Assembly: GCA_964017045.1 (NCBI GenBank)
Contig: OZ024794.1
Coordinates: forward strand, 26,737,427 to 26,801,426
DNA: 64,000 nt
Reading direction: 5' to 3'
From: Omphiscola glabra
Lineage: Eukaryota; Mollusca; Gastropoda; Lymnaeidae
Numbering within the stretch: position 1 is the first letter of the stretch; every line of letters starts with the position of its first letter. Position numbers and translations under genes: made by a program. The notes beneath the pieces were generated by a model. The model made no database searches and was not told where the DNA came from. It saw only the letters and a program-made list of their open reading frames with translations. Positions 22,414 to 33,585 of this stretch are shown here, one piece after another.

Positions 22414-23407
22414 AATTTTAAATAGCACGTTACTTAAAGAGGTTGCTGGCCTCTTGGTTAGGACTATATACGTGTTAATATCGCACCGATTATAACATAA
22501 TAAGGGCAGCGTTTGGCGAACATCACCTATTAATAATATGCGTCAATGGAATAATGCCATAATAATCTTATGCAAATAACTCATTAATGGAGATATAATG
22601 GATATATGTTAAGTTAAATCACCAACGTCACATGATTTCGGAGCTCAGAATGGACGATAACATAATAGACCATTGCAGTCTTCTCAATGTAAAATAATGG
22701 TGGTCACAAACAATTGTGTTAGGGTGCTGTCTGGGGACTTTACGGCACTTACTTTCTTACGCTATAGATATACCGCTTAGTGGGGTCTGAGATACGTTTT
22801 TGAAAGGTGGGGCCCAGATACTGTAAGTGCATGGCTTCAGTTCACCAGCGTCTCGTCACAGCACTGAAGGAGAAAAATATAAGTCTGCACTGGGCACAAA
22901 TACTGTTTTCCGTCTGTGACCTTTGTCAGCTCTGCGACAACTAGATCAGTGACTTTTGTTTGATCAGGAGTATTATGCGTTTAGAGGGAATGTTGGATCA
23001 CCTGGTCAGATGCCGTCCATGTTAATGGAAGTTACTGTTGACTGACATTTCTCGTTATTTCAGTTTTACCTTTTACCTTTTTGCGAGGGGGACTTACGCC
23101 GTTTAAGTCAATCGCCTGACATCATTACAACAATTTACCCTGCTCGAATCTACATGTCGGGAGCAAATGTCTATTTCCGCATGAAAATTTCAATGGAGAC
23201 TTTGTGCCTATCAAACGTTTTGAATGAACTGAGCCTCCACCCCTCCGTTTAGCACGGGAGCTATCTCGGCGCCCTTGATTTCTGCCCCCACCCCCAAATC
23301 AAATGAACAGTCACGGCATCCTTTTACTAGCAATTATAATGACTTTGTTGAACTGACTGATAGCATTTTCCTTTAATATTTTTTTTTATGAGTTCGACTA
23401 TATAACT
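22414..23407. other. Unassigned spacer
   Basis: Unique-looking sequence. No exon, RNA or repeat family is recognised. A CGGCGCCCTTGATTTC block at about 23,269-23,284 has a counterpart near 53,758-53,772. Confidence 0.4.
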
Positions 23408-23503
23408 TCAAGGGCAAAACTAAGCAGGGACCAACGGCATAACCCCTCCCCTCCAACCAGGGGGCTCACAACAGGAATGTATTTAGTTCATATTTGGTTG
23501 GTG
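23408..23503 (+). repeat. Dispersed repeat fragment related to 53,214-53,291
   Basis: The block order TTCAAGGGCAAAACTAAGC, then GGGGGCTCACAACAGGAATG, then TATTTAGTTCATAT is paralleled at 53,214-53,291 and partly again at 53,588-53,622 (CAGAATGTATTTAGTTTATG). It appears to be an old interspersed element of unknown class. Confidence 0.55.
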
Positions 23504-24212
23504 GGAGGGGGGGTTATAGCTGGCCCTGGTTGCTAGTATGCCTAATTTTGCGCTTATTTGAAAGAAACTTTGGAACCATCCATCGTCAATACTTTATTTT
23601 TGTTTTATATTTCTATGTGTGTGTGTGTAGATTTATCATAAGAATTAAATCATCCATGATTCTATTTAAGATGTCGCCTTATCTTCCCATTGAAAAGTAC
23701 ATTAGTATTGTCGAGTTTCCAGTAAGTAGTATGTAGACCTTGCTTGGCTTAATATGAACATGTTTTGTCATATAAACGAGGTTACATTAAACAACGCCTA
23801 ACTACTAAAACAAAAGTTTTTTCGTTTAAATTCCTAATGAAATGTAATATTATAACAAGCTATTTGTGTGTGTGGGGGGTGGGGGGGGGGGTGACGCAGA
23901 AAATTTGACAAAATATTCATACAAGTACCGCACTTAATAAGAATCCCAGTTAGTGCTCCCTCCCCCAGGGTTCGCAACAGCAGATTATTTCACGCCCCTG
24001 CACTATACTAATAGTCGAATGACCCACCCGCTTATACACTGCAGATTTATTTTACCAACCATTTCAGAAAAGAAAAGACAATATTACGTATCAGACGCAT
24101 TTGAGCTTTTAAAAAAAGAATCTCATTTAGCGCAGTTATCGGGAATTTCATTTTATTTTCCCCTTGAAAAATAGGAAAAATGTATCTTTGGGGCTGAAAA
24201 TTTGGTTTTGTC

Positions 24213-24300
24213 ATCGGCATAGAGTCTACGTGCCAAGTCTCAGCTCGATAGATTCACGGGGGGTGGGCCAATTAGCCGTCCGAAGATTTTGCCCCTCAGC
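24213..24300 (-). repeat. Dispersed repeat, copy 2 (reverse)
   Basis: The reverse complement reads AAAATCTTCGGACGGCTAAT and CTATCGAGCTGAGACTTGGC, matching 5,052-5,139. It is bordered by a GTCAGTCAGCCAGCCAG tract, a simple tail often seen at the end of interspersed repeats. Confidence 0.75.
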
Positions 24301-24460
24301 TAGTCAGTCAGCCAGCCAGAAAGAAAAGCGAAGTTTATATAAAGGATTTTTAAAAAATAAATACCAACTGTTTCACATAAGGAGAAATACAAAGATTGAC
24401 TTATTTAGTCCATCTTCATAGTTTACGTATTCTCGACGGAAAATTATGGGTAGTAATTGA

Positions 24461-24575
24461 TTAAAACTAGGCGATGCTTTGCGTAGTGCAGAAGACCGAG
24501 AGGAATGGAGAAGGATTTTTTCGTGTCTTCTGTGGCGCCCCAACGGTCCAAGGACTAGGGGACATGATGATGATA
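24461..24575 (+). pseudogene. LINE ORF2 C-terminal fragment, second copy
   Basis: Translation from 24,461 gives LKLGDALRS-AEDREEWRRI, matching the tail of the fragment at 16,088-16,252. The last codons run past the expected stop into the ATGATGATGATA tail because of an indel. Only about 115 bp remain, so this is a 5'-truncated, decayed LINE insertion of the same family. Confidence 0.85.
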
Positions 24576-25067
24576 CAATTTCCACACATCTATCAAACAT
24601 TTTACTCCACGTTATTTCCGTTTCTGCCCACCCTTCCCAACTGCCCTGGCGCCTGGTTCCGACTGCACCATCACACTTTAAGAATAATTACATCTTGAAC
24701 TTGAACTATTTTCGGTCGCTCCGTCATCCATTTAGAGTTTTAAACTCGCAAAATATACGTACTAACCAAACTAATTTGAGTGAAGCTAAATCAGTCTCGC
24801 TTTATCTCGGATGCACCGCTAAATTTAGCCTCATGAAGCATCATGTCTTTCAAAAATGTGTCTTTTTTTTTAAACCCTTGAAAAACTGCATCGTCATTCA
24901 TTTGGTTTTCCCATAGTAATCTGGGCCCCCTTGTTGGAGTCAGTACTGTAAGGTCGGAGTCGTTTCATTTTGGCCATTCTCGTGGTTTTGTTAATTCGCA
25001 AGACTCCAAGTCAAAGTCCAGTTTTTCTTACAGGCAGTTTTGCCTATCTATTGTCTGACTTCTGGTA
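24576..25067. other. Unassigned spacer
   Basis: Mostly unique sequence with open frames that extend from the LINE tail and look non-coding beyond it. Confidence 0.4.
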
Positions 25068-25222
25068 GCCTGCCGAAAGCCTCAATCACGTTCGGCCGAA
25101 ACCAAAAAATCAAATTAAAGTTAACTTTTCTGTTTCGGCCGAAACCGAAACTAGGCTAAAAATGATCATATGGCAACTTTTGGTACCGAAACTGAAACCG
25201 AAATTCGGCCGGCCACTAATGT
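25068..25222. mobile_element. Possible miniature element rich in TTCGGCCGAAAC motifs
   Basis: It contains GTTCGGCCGAAACC, TTTCGGCCGAAACCGAAAC and CCGAAATTCGGCCGGCC, a motif style common in animal DNA-transposon derivatives. Possible ends are TAGCCTGCCGAAAG and TCGGCCGGCCACTA (imperfect inverted). No target duplication was found and the boundaries are uncertain. Confidence 0.4.
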
Positions 25223-26785
25223 CGACTCTTCACATTCTTAGTATTCTGCAGTTAGTTGAAAGCTAAAGGGCCGTTTTGAAATATTTGCTTCAACGCATAA
25301 CATTTATAAAGAAAAAAAAAATAATCAATAACATTTTTTTTTAAAGAGGTAAGGGTTTCAAATATTTAATCTCTGACCGCCGTTTCCACATTAGCTATAT
25401 ATATATATATATAGCAGGAAATAGAAGTGTCGTCGTATGCTTATCTTTCAGTGGTGTTGCTGTTTGTCAAAGGGAGTGAATCGCTTGTCAGGACGAATTA
25501 GTGCGCTTGAAACAGCCACATCCAACATCATAAAAATCCATCCATGATTACTAACCCCCATTCCCCTCCTCGATGAGGTGCCTTTTCTTTAGAGTGGTTC
25601 TCATATTTTTAAAAACTAATATAACCCCCGGTAACTGACCAGGACTTTACAGTGTTTCCATTTCTCTACTTTCCTGGATTTCCTTTCTCTGCATTCCTAT
25701 AACGTCTCAATTCTTCCTTCAGATTTGATATAAGATTCTCATGTCAAACCAAGGTGAAAAATACATTACATGCGCATTTTTTTACAAAATTTATTTTAAG
25801 TCTCAGTTACATATGTAACTAATGTCCATTGAGCCATTAGGCATGTGCACGTCTATATTTTGGCTTTAATTTTTTCATTTCTTTCACGACCCTGTCGTTC
25901 CATTCGATCGTTTCACTACTATTAATTTTGATAAGTCTATTTAGTCAGCAGTTTTATTTTTTTTTTAGAAAGAATAGATTGTTCTTACTTGGATTCAAGT
26001 TCTGCTTTTAAAAAAAAAACAAAAAAAAAAAAAAAAACATCCCAAACTTGCGTGGGTGAGCTACGAAACTAGCGTGCAGGGGGGGGGGCAGAACTTTTTT
26101 GTTTTCCGGCTTGCTTTTATCCGTGTATAATTTCTGTTTGGGCAGAGTTAATCCCCGCTTTCTCGACGCGCTCAACGCTCATCTCTGTGACGCTCCGTGC
26201 TTTTCACATCACGAAATGAGCGAGCAAAGGCGCCCGGAGGGGGGATCGAAGCGGATTTGATTCCCGGATTTATACCCCTCGGAAACTAGAGGTTTTGGGG
26301 GCAAAATAAGGGAATTAATTTCTCAAAGCGCAGTTGCAGACTTTTCGATCCCGAGTGCATGAGATAATGAATTAAAGACTTCAAGAGTAATTGAAAACAT
26401 TGGTTGAGAATTGTAGAAATTATTTGTGAATATTTAAGTATTTACTTTTTTCTTCAAAGATGTATATATAATAATTAAAATATCCTCGCTAGCCATGCCC
26501 AGTAGAGGCGTATAATTATAACATGGACAAAAAATCAACAAAAAAATGGGAAGTGAGGATAATAATAAAAATACGCCCTGTTTGTAATTTACTGATTGTC
26601 TGAATATCTTGATCTAGTTTTCTTCTTCCTTTTATTTATCTTTACCGGTTCATTCCGGCAGCTGTTGTGGTGAATAGTGAAATAACAGCTGATATCCGTA
26701 CAGCCGTGTACTGCACCGCGATCACCCAGCATTCGCGAGCAGTCTTCAGTGGCCGACGTTATTCATGTTTGCCATTTCCTCTTGT
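25223..26785. other. Spacer, no gene recognised
   Basis: An AT run lies at 25,396-25,412, A-runs near 26,008-26,038 and a G-run near 26,080. Short open frames only. Confidence 0.4.
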
Positions 26786-26993
26786 TGTGTCTCTGGGCCA
26801 CCACTGTCTTGGTGTCTCTGGGCCACCGCTGCCTTGGTGTCTCTGGGCCACTGCTGCATTGGTGTCTCTGGGCCACCGCTGTCTTGGTGTCTCTGGGCCA
26901 CCGCTGTCTTGGTGTCTCTGGGCCACCGCTGTCTTGGTGTCTCTGGGCCACCACTGTCTTGGTGTCTGTTGGCCACCACTGTCTTTAATGGTG
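26786..26993. repeat. Minisatellite, 25-bp unit, 8 copies
   Basis: The unit is TCTGGGCCACCGCTGTCTTG plus GTGTC, with CACCACTG and GCTGCATT variants. It stays open in several frames on both strands (repeats of WPRDTKTAVAQRHQD or LVSLGHRCLGVSGPPL), a consequence of a stop-free unit and not evidence of a gene. Confidence 0.95.
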
Positions 26994-27594
26994 TCCGTCT
27001 TTTTTTATTTTGGTGTGGGGGGGGGGGGGGGTCCCCACCCGTCATGTTGTGAGACCCTCCTCAATGTTTGCGCTCCCAGTCATTTTTGTCTAGAATTGCT
27101 ATTAACTAATATGTCGAAGAAGCGTTGCCATGACCTACTCATTCAACAGCAAATATAAAAGGGTCTGTTAGTGTAGGGATGGCGGTGCTTGCCAATTTTT
27201 TTTTTTGGGTGGGGGGGCAGTAGATAGAAGCGCCTGTTGGGTTAGGGATGGCAGTGCTTGTCATAGTATAAACAGGTGAATGGCACAGCCCCCCACACCC
27301 CACTCACCCCCAACCCCACTCTCCTCCGACCTCGACGGCTGGCACTCGCTATACCAGGCCGATTCTGGCAGTGCAGTCGTAATGGTTTAAACATTCAGTT
27401 GCACTGGGTAATTAGTGGTGCCTTTGAAATCAGCTACACAACCTCTCAGTTTTATTCACTAACAAATTAATTTAGCAAATTCAGACGCATGCAACATTTT
27501 AAAAAAAAAATTGTAACGGTATAACTAAAGGCTTGATAAGTTAATACTACATCAACGGGCGCCAATAGTAGGTCCAAAAATGTTAATATTTCAG
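26994..27594. other. Spacer with G15 tract and a short duplication
   Basis: G15 lies at 27,017-27,031. Two diverged copies of a roughly 35-bp segment (GTTAGTGTAGGGATGGCGG and GTTGGGTTAGGGATGGCAG) lie about 65 bp apart near 27,170 and 27,236. No gene is recognised. Confidence 0.45.
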
Positions 27595-27878
27595 ATGTAG
27601 GCCTAATTTGTTTCGTAGGCCAAATACGTGCATGTTTTAATTCAACTGTAGCCTAATATATGATTATTCCACGGGCGTACGCCATAAGTTTATATCAAGC
27701 GTATGAGCAATATATTCAACTTTAAGCTGTAGCCGACATATGTTATTTTCAAAAGTAGACGCAATATAATTCATTCCATCTGTAGATGCCATATTTTTTT
27801 ACTCGAATCGAATGCGCCATATGGTCATTTCAACAGTAGCCGCCATATGTTCATTCCAACAGTAGCCGCCATATGTTT
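27595..27878. repeat. Degenerate tandem array, about 26-32 bp unit
   Basis: The clearest units, near 27,820-27,875, contain TTCCAACAGTAGCCGCCATA. Leftward, diverged units keep a TTCAACTGTAGCC-type core followed by ATATG. An old array with only its right end still well matched. Confidence 0.7.
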
Positions 27879-30800
27879 ATCGTGAATGGCGTAATGTCTT
27901 CGAAAGCCTTCTTGTACAACTCCTTAATTAAGACGCAAAGATCCCACGCCACTTAAAGGTGCGTGTGTGTATCCCCCCCCCCCCTTTTTTTCTGTCTCTC
28001 GCTTCCACTTCTTGGGCCTTTCTAACATCATTACCGTAGTAAAAATCGAGTTGATTTTGCCAATTTTTCTTTTCTGTGTTTCCTCTGCCCCCGTGTATCT
28101 CAAAACGTATGGGGACTCGAGGGAAGTTTGGCATGGCCAAGTTTGGTGCAGGCACAAGCCCATCCTTCACGTCTGCTCATTAGAACGATGGCGTCAAGTC
28201 CTCTACTTGAGGAAAACATGAGTTAAAAAGAAGGAAAAGAAGAGGGAGATGGGGGGAGAGATGAGGAGAGAAACGGCCCACTTGTGGTTGTAAAAGAAAT
28301 CCACGTGTCCTCAGAAGAGTTCATTTCTCTGTATTTGAGTTTCGACCTGAGGAATGAACGGCTTGCAGCTGGTATCCAGGTGAAAACTTAAATGAAGGCA
28401 AGCATTGGTTTAATTGCTTTCTTTTACAGCCAGCTTTAATATAAAGAGCTCGAGGGGGGATGGTTTAGAACTGTAGCAGCTCCTAATGGTATGGCTCATT
28501 CCCACGCTAATGCTATCGGCTAAAGTTAGACATGTCGCTCGGAGACAATAGGCTGCCCAGGCTGGATGTCAATCATCAGGGAATGGCATTAACGGAATTT
28601 TCAATATACACCCCCACCCCCTTTTTAAAATGTTGTTTTCCAAACTTAACACACATTTTCATACCCCAGTTTTAAAGTTAAATCATAAGCATTGTCTGAC
28701 ATTACTATCGTGAGTTGTTTCCTTGGGTCATTCAATGACACCGCCACCCGCTTTTGATTACAAGTGTATCAACTTTGTCAAGAACACGCATGATCACAAA
28801 ACTTAGATGGTCTCGATAAAAACAAACCAAAAAAACAAAAAACTCATATAAAAGGAATCTACATGCAAACATACTTTGTGAGACGTGAACGGACGCAACA
28901 ATGGTCACTTGTTTGGACCAAAACCTGCAACATTAATTAAGTACATTCACCAGATCTCGGAAAGTCTCGTTAATCGGCATGCATGCGTATGCTTGTACAA
29001 CAGTATTACAATATAATACCTTTGTTAGCGCATGGCTTTCTACAGATGCGGGGCAAAGTCGGATGGGCATAACGTTTCATGATTTCACCGTTGTAGATAT
29101 ATCAGATATATATGAAGAATGACGAGCTGACACATTGTACAATTTTAGCAAACACGTCTTTCTTTCATTACTTTCTCTGGATTGTGTGAAGTTTACCGTG
29201 CACAATGCCTGCCAGAAACGAAATATAAATGCTGAGGAAAAATATATTAGAAAAAAAAAAGAGTGATTCCGTAGCCCCCAGCTGTGGTTATTATGATTGT
29301 CTACTGTTTCCTGCCGGTGCACACATAAATCTGAGGTAACTATCCTGGAGACTGACTGATCTATCTCTCATGCCCGCCTATCTCTGACCCCCAGGAGATG
29401 AGCCAATTAAGATAGCGGCACATAGCTACCCCCTGTTCATGACGATGGCTCGGTGTTCGGCTTAATTGGCAGGACTGATAGGTTACTTTCCCCCGCTGGT
29501 AACCCCGTGTTCCTGGTCAGTGGATGCTACTGTCGTGATTGGGTGTATGGCGGCCCACTGGTACCTAAGGCAGAGGGATTTAACGTTAAGGTTCGATGAT
29601 TCCGCATTTAGTATAAAAAAATTAAGAGAATATTGGACATTTTATGTACGTAAAATTGTGTGTAATTAACTTGCTTTCAAAAAAAAGAGTACATTTTTCT
29701 TAACTAAAAAAAAAGTAGACAAATGCTAACAACTACCACAGACAAGAGTCCACAAAATAGCTTTCTGCCATTCATCCACATAGGGCCTACTACAATGCTA
29801 GGATTGTGTAATCCTAAAAGAACTCTTATATAAGGTCGTTACGCCAAATGCCGTAAAGAGACGTTCCCTTTCTATACGGTTTTCAAGTCATCCCAGCAGC
29901 TCATTAGGTCAATAACCCGTCAAAAATGGCCTCGCTTCATCAGCACCGCACTTTTTGTATTCACTCACGTTACAGCTAGCCCCCCCCCCCCCCCCAATCA
30001 ATGTAAATAAATAAATCCACGGCACACGAGTAAAAACGTTATTTAAACATTATTTTATATTTGATTTCTTATTTTTATAAAGCAACTCGATGTTCACTCT
30101 TATTCGTTTACACGTGACCGCTTTTTAATTATGTTGAGAACTAGAGTCGAACACCTCGTCTATACAACATCGAACATATTAAGTGGTTGAAAATTTTAGA
30201 AAGGTTGCAATGGTTCTTTCGAAATTCGAGCGTAATATTCTTCGATTGAAACTCATGCAGAAAACTTTCAAAGGGGACTACGCTAAACTTGTGTTTCAAC
30301 TTCACTTTATTCCATAATCACCACCAAAACTTACATGAAATTTGTTTGGTCGAGAGTTGGTGATATTGTACAACAGTCTTTGATAATCCCACTGCACCGC
30401 ATCTTCTAAAGATTGCAACTTAACGTTGGCCTTTAAATTTAATATGAACAATATGTGTGTGTGTATATATATATATACATATGGCGCGTACGTTTTATTT
30501 ATTATGACATGACTCGTCACACTTTGACCGTACTTGACATTGGTTATTCTGAGCTTAATGACTGCTAATTATTTTCCAGTTTTGGTATTAAATTTATCAA
30601 TATTCTTTATAAAATACCAAAACTTCCATGATCACCATGACGTCCTCATGACGAAATAAGTAATGTCCTTGCTCTTTTACGCATTTGGCCACGGCACACG
30701 TAGCATCATCTTGCGGCACACACACAACCGATTGCGGCGCTCTGGACTCTAAACAACCCCTAGCACAACCCACTTTCGCGAGACCCTCGCTCTAATGAGC

Positions 30801-31730
30801 TTGAACTCTCTCGCCTTATGAGACCGTTTTTAAAAAAAAAACGCACTTGCATCAAAGGTTCTGCCTGCTAGAGAGATGGACATACATCATTTGGCGTACC
30901 CTGCTGTAACTCAACCAAGTTCAACGGTCTAGTACGGGCCGCTTGGTGTCTTATAAAGGAGTGGTCCTCAACCTGTAACCCTTCTTGAAACACTGTTAAG
31001 TAGAGAAGGAAATATCCTTACTTTTACCTGTGTACACTTGCACTACTTCTACACGTATCTCTTTAGATCTATGTCCCTTTAGGAAAATCGTTTGCGGACC
31101 TCTATCCTAAAGGGGGACTTGAGGAACTGGTATTGCACTAAGGGTTATGCAAGTTTCCGGGAACGGTTCTGAGTAGGCTGCGTCGAACATGACTTCCGCC
31201 ATAATCAAGGATGGCTCACCCACGGGCGCTCTCTTCCCAGAGTTCCAACAACGAGGCAGTCACTGTTTACATCGTTCTTGTAAACCTCTGCGATCTCCGC
31301 GCTCGTCGCCCTGTACTTTTAAACAAGATTTCCGAAATAGCATTTATTTACATTCGGGCCCATATTTGAGTCCCCGAGCAATCCGCCCATCAGTTTTGTA
31401 GATGTATAAAAAAAAATATTATACAATTAAGATCATATGAAATCCCCAGTAGTAAGTTAGGCGTTACATTAAAAAAAACATTTTTTTGAAATTGTAACGA
31501 GGTAAGAGAGTTGTGTGTGCGTTGATCTTTGACTATAGTCTTGAAGAAACAGTATTATAACTATTTATAACATTACACCACCACCTCTTTATTTATTTTT
31601 TAAAAATGATTTTTTAAAATAATTTTATTATTTTTTGTTTTGTTTTTTTGTTGTTGTTGTTGTCTCTGTTCACATCGTTGACAAATATCAGGGTGGTAAT
31701 TGTGTTTGATATAGTGCACAAACCCTGGAA
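27879..31730. other. Long spacer, no gene recognised
   Basis: About 3.8 kb of mostly unique sequence with C12 near 27,973, C16 at 29,980-29,995, a short TA run near 30,463-30,482 and A-runs. No exon with paired splice signals was recognised. A weak TIR-like pair (AGTGGTCCTCAACC at 30,960 and TTGAGGAACTGG near 31,119) lacks a target duplication. Confidence 0.4.
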
Positions 31731-31925
31731 CAGTGGTTCTCAACCTTCCTAATGCCGCGACCCTTAATACAGTTCCCCATGTTGTGGCGACCCCCAACCA
31801 CAACATTATTTTCGTTGCTACTTCATAACTGTAGAGTACATGCGTTTTCCGATGGTATTAGGCGACCCCTGAGGAATGATGGTTCGAACCCCAAAGGGGT
31901 CGCGACCCACGTGCTGAGAACCGCG
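31731..31925 (-). mobile_element. SPIN-like hAT miniature element, copy D, degraded right end
   Basis: It starts CAGTGGTTCTCAACCTTCC and continues with CATGTTGTGGCGACCCCC, AACATTATTTTCGTTGC, TAACTGTAGAGTACATGCG and AAAGGGGTCGCGACCCAC. The end is eroded (GCTGAGAACCGCG) and no flanking 8-bp match is found. An inserted GAGGAATGATGG interrupts the block before GTTCGAACC. Confidence 0.9.
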
Positions 31926-33376
31926 CAGTAATGCAGCATTTCCGCTTTCGTTTGGATTATTTTTTCTACTGGTTCGTTTTTATCGTTAGAATCATGACTT
32001 ATAGTCTACATTCTAGAATGTTATCTACATCTACACTCATAGTCTGCTAGAGCTCTATTATCACATGAGCGTATATACCTCTACGCTCAGTGCCTATTAC
32101 ATATACTATTTAAGATATCATTTATCTAGTGTTTCTCTCTACTCCCGATGGTATAGACCTGTATAGTTTCATCAATCTTTTCGCCCACTGGTGCTTTACA
32201 TCTTGGCGTACCTACAACTGGTGGAATCAGAGCAGGTCTCAGTCGCGGTGCCTAGACATTTTAGTTTCCCCCCTTGTATCCACAGCTGGGGACTCCTTCA
32301 AACCCCCCCCCCCCCCTCACTCATGACGTTGCTGTGTGCTTCTGATGGCTGATGACGTTTTATTTTGTCAGGGACCGAGCACCGCGTCGAGTTCCCCCCG
32401 AAGTGTAATTTGTCTCTCGGTAAATTTCCACTCTTAATGAACTCATCTTAGCGCATGCACATGTGGGTGAGTGGCTCAAATTGCTGGATAAATGTTGATT
32501 CACCTGGATATAAGCCGTTAAGTGGGGCATAATGACCTCAGAATGTCACCAGCGCTCACCCGCTCCCATGCCACCGTTAGCTCTCGGCGCACCAACCCGC
32601 AAAAAAAAAAAATGTATGATTTAACTTCAAAAACAAAACATTTGTAGACTCAAGTGGCTCAAATATCGTTGAATATTTTAACAAAGGTTATCTCCGAATC
32701 ATGAACATTTTGGAACTGGACGTTCATTCGCCACTCTGTAAATCTTAATAAAAAAAACTCGACTCGGCAATGTTGAGCCAGCTGTTTTAATCGGTGAAAT
32801 AATGGTGAGTGAAGTAAAAGACGGGCATAATGGACTTTACTAAATTCTTTCTTCAAGAAAAATCAAAGCTTAATTAAATACTCTACATATTTAATTCAGA
32901 TTTTCTAGGGTTAAAAAATTTCCCACCTCCAGCTGGGTTTATTCCACATCCGTTTCCTAAACATATTCTCGAGTCGAGAAATCAAATGTGAAAAATTGTT
33001 GGGGGAAGAAAAAAAAGTGTTACTTTTGATGTAATATTTTAGGATAATATAAGTAGTGATCACGTGACAATAATTCTTAAGTTTATTGTTGTAGTCTTTG
33101 TTTTAAAGAAATAACTCAATGAGTAAGGCAGCGCTTCTATAACGGCATGCTCTACAACCACAGGTGGCATATAGAGATGTAGCTAAAAATATATTGTAGT
33201 ACATACATTTTTAAGTGTTAAACTTCAGATGGTATGGCGTTAAGCATCGAAAACCTGGGGTACGGTCGACCAAGCAGATAGTTTTATTTTAAGACTCTGT
33301 TATATTTTTCATGTAAGTCACGGCCTATTCTGCTGTTCATGTCACGCGCACAAGTTTTGAGAGCGTTTAAGACAGC
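31926..33376. other. Spacer, no gene recognised
   Basis: C14 lies at 32,303-32,316 and an A12 run near 32,600. Otherwise unique-looking AT-rich sequence. Confidence 0.4.
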
Positions 33377-33384
33377 TCCCAACC

Positions 33385-33577
33385 CAGCGGTTCTCAATCT
33401 GTGGGTCGCTACCCCTTTGGGGGTCGAACGACCCTTTCCCAGGGGTCGCCTAAGACCATCGGAACACACATGTACTCTACAGTTATGAAGCAGCAACTAA
33501 ATTAATTTTGTGATTGGGGGTCGCCACAACATGATGTGTTAAGGGGTCGCGGCATTGGGAAGGTTTGAGAACCACTG
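33385..33577 (+). mobile_element. SPIN-like hAT miniature element, copy E, near-perfect target duplication
   Basis: The ends are CAGCGGTTCTCAATCTGTGG and TTTGAGAACCACTG. The flanks are TCCCAACC (33,377-33,384) and TCCTAACC (33,578-33,585), 7 of 8 identical. The right copy has the central TA expected for Buster-type hATs. It retains the long internal blocks TTTGGGGGTCGAACGACCC and CCTAAGACCATCGGAACACA. An open minus-strand frame across it is only a shadow of the element. Confidence 0.95.
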
Positions 33578-33585
33578 TCCTAACC

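Noticed and set aside
24479..24916. 145-codon open frame
   Set aside because: Its first part is an off-frame reading of the LINE tail at 24,461-24,575 and the rest has no domain.
26667..27158. 163-codon frame and several others over the 25-bp array
   Set aside because: The unit is stop-free in several frames on both strands, so the frames are artefacts of the repeat.
30960..31130. Possible hAT-like element (AGTGGTCCTCAACC / TTGAGGAACTGG)
   Set aside because: The termini match at only about 10 of 13 positions and there is no 8-bp flanking duplication.
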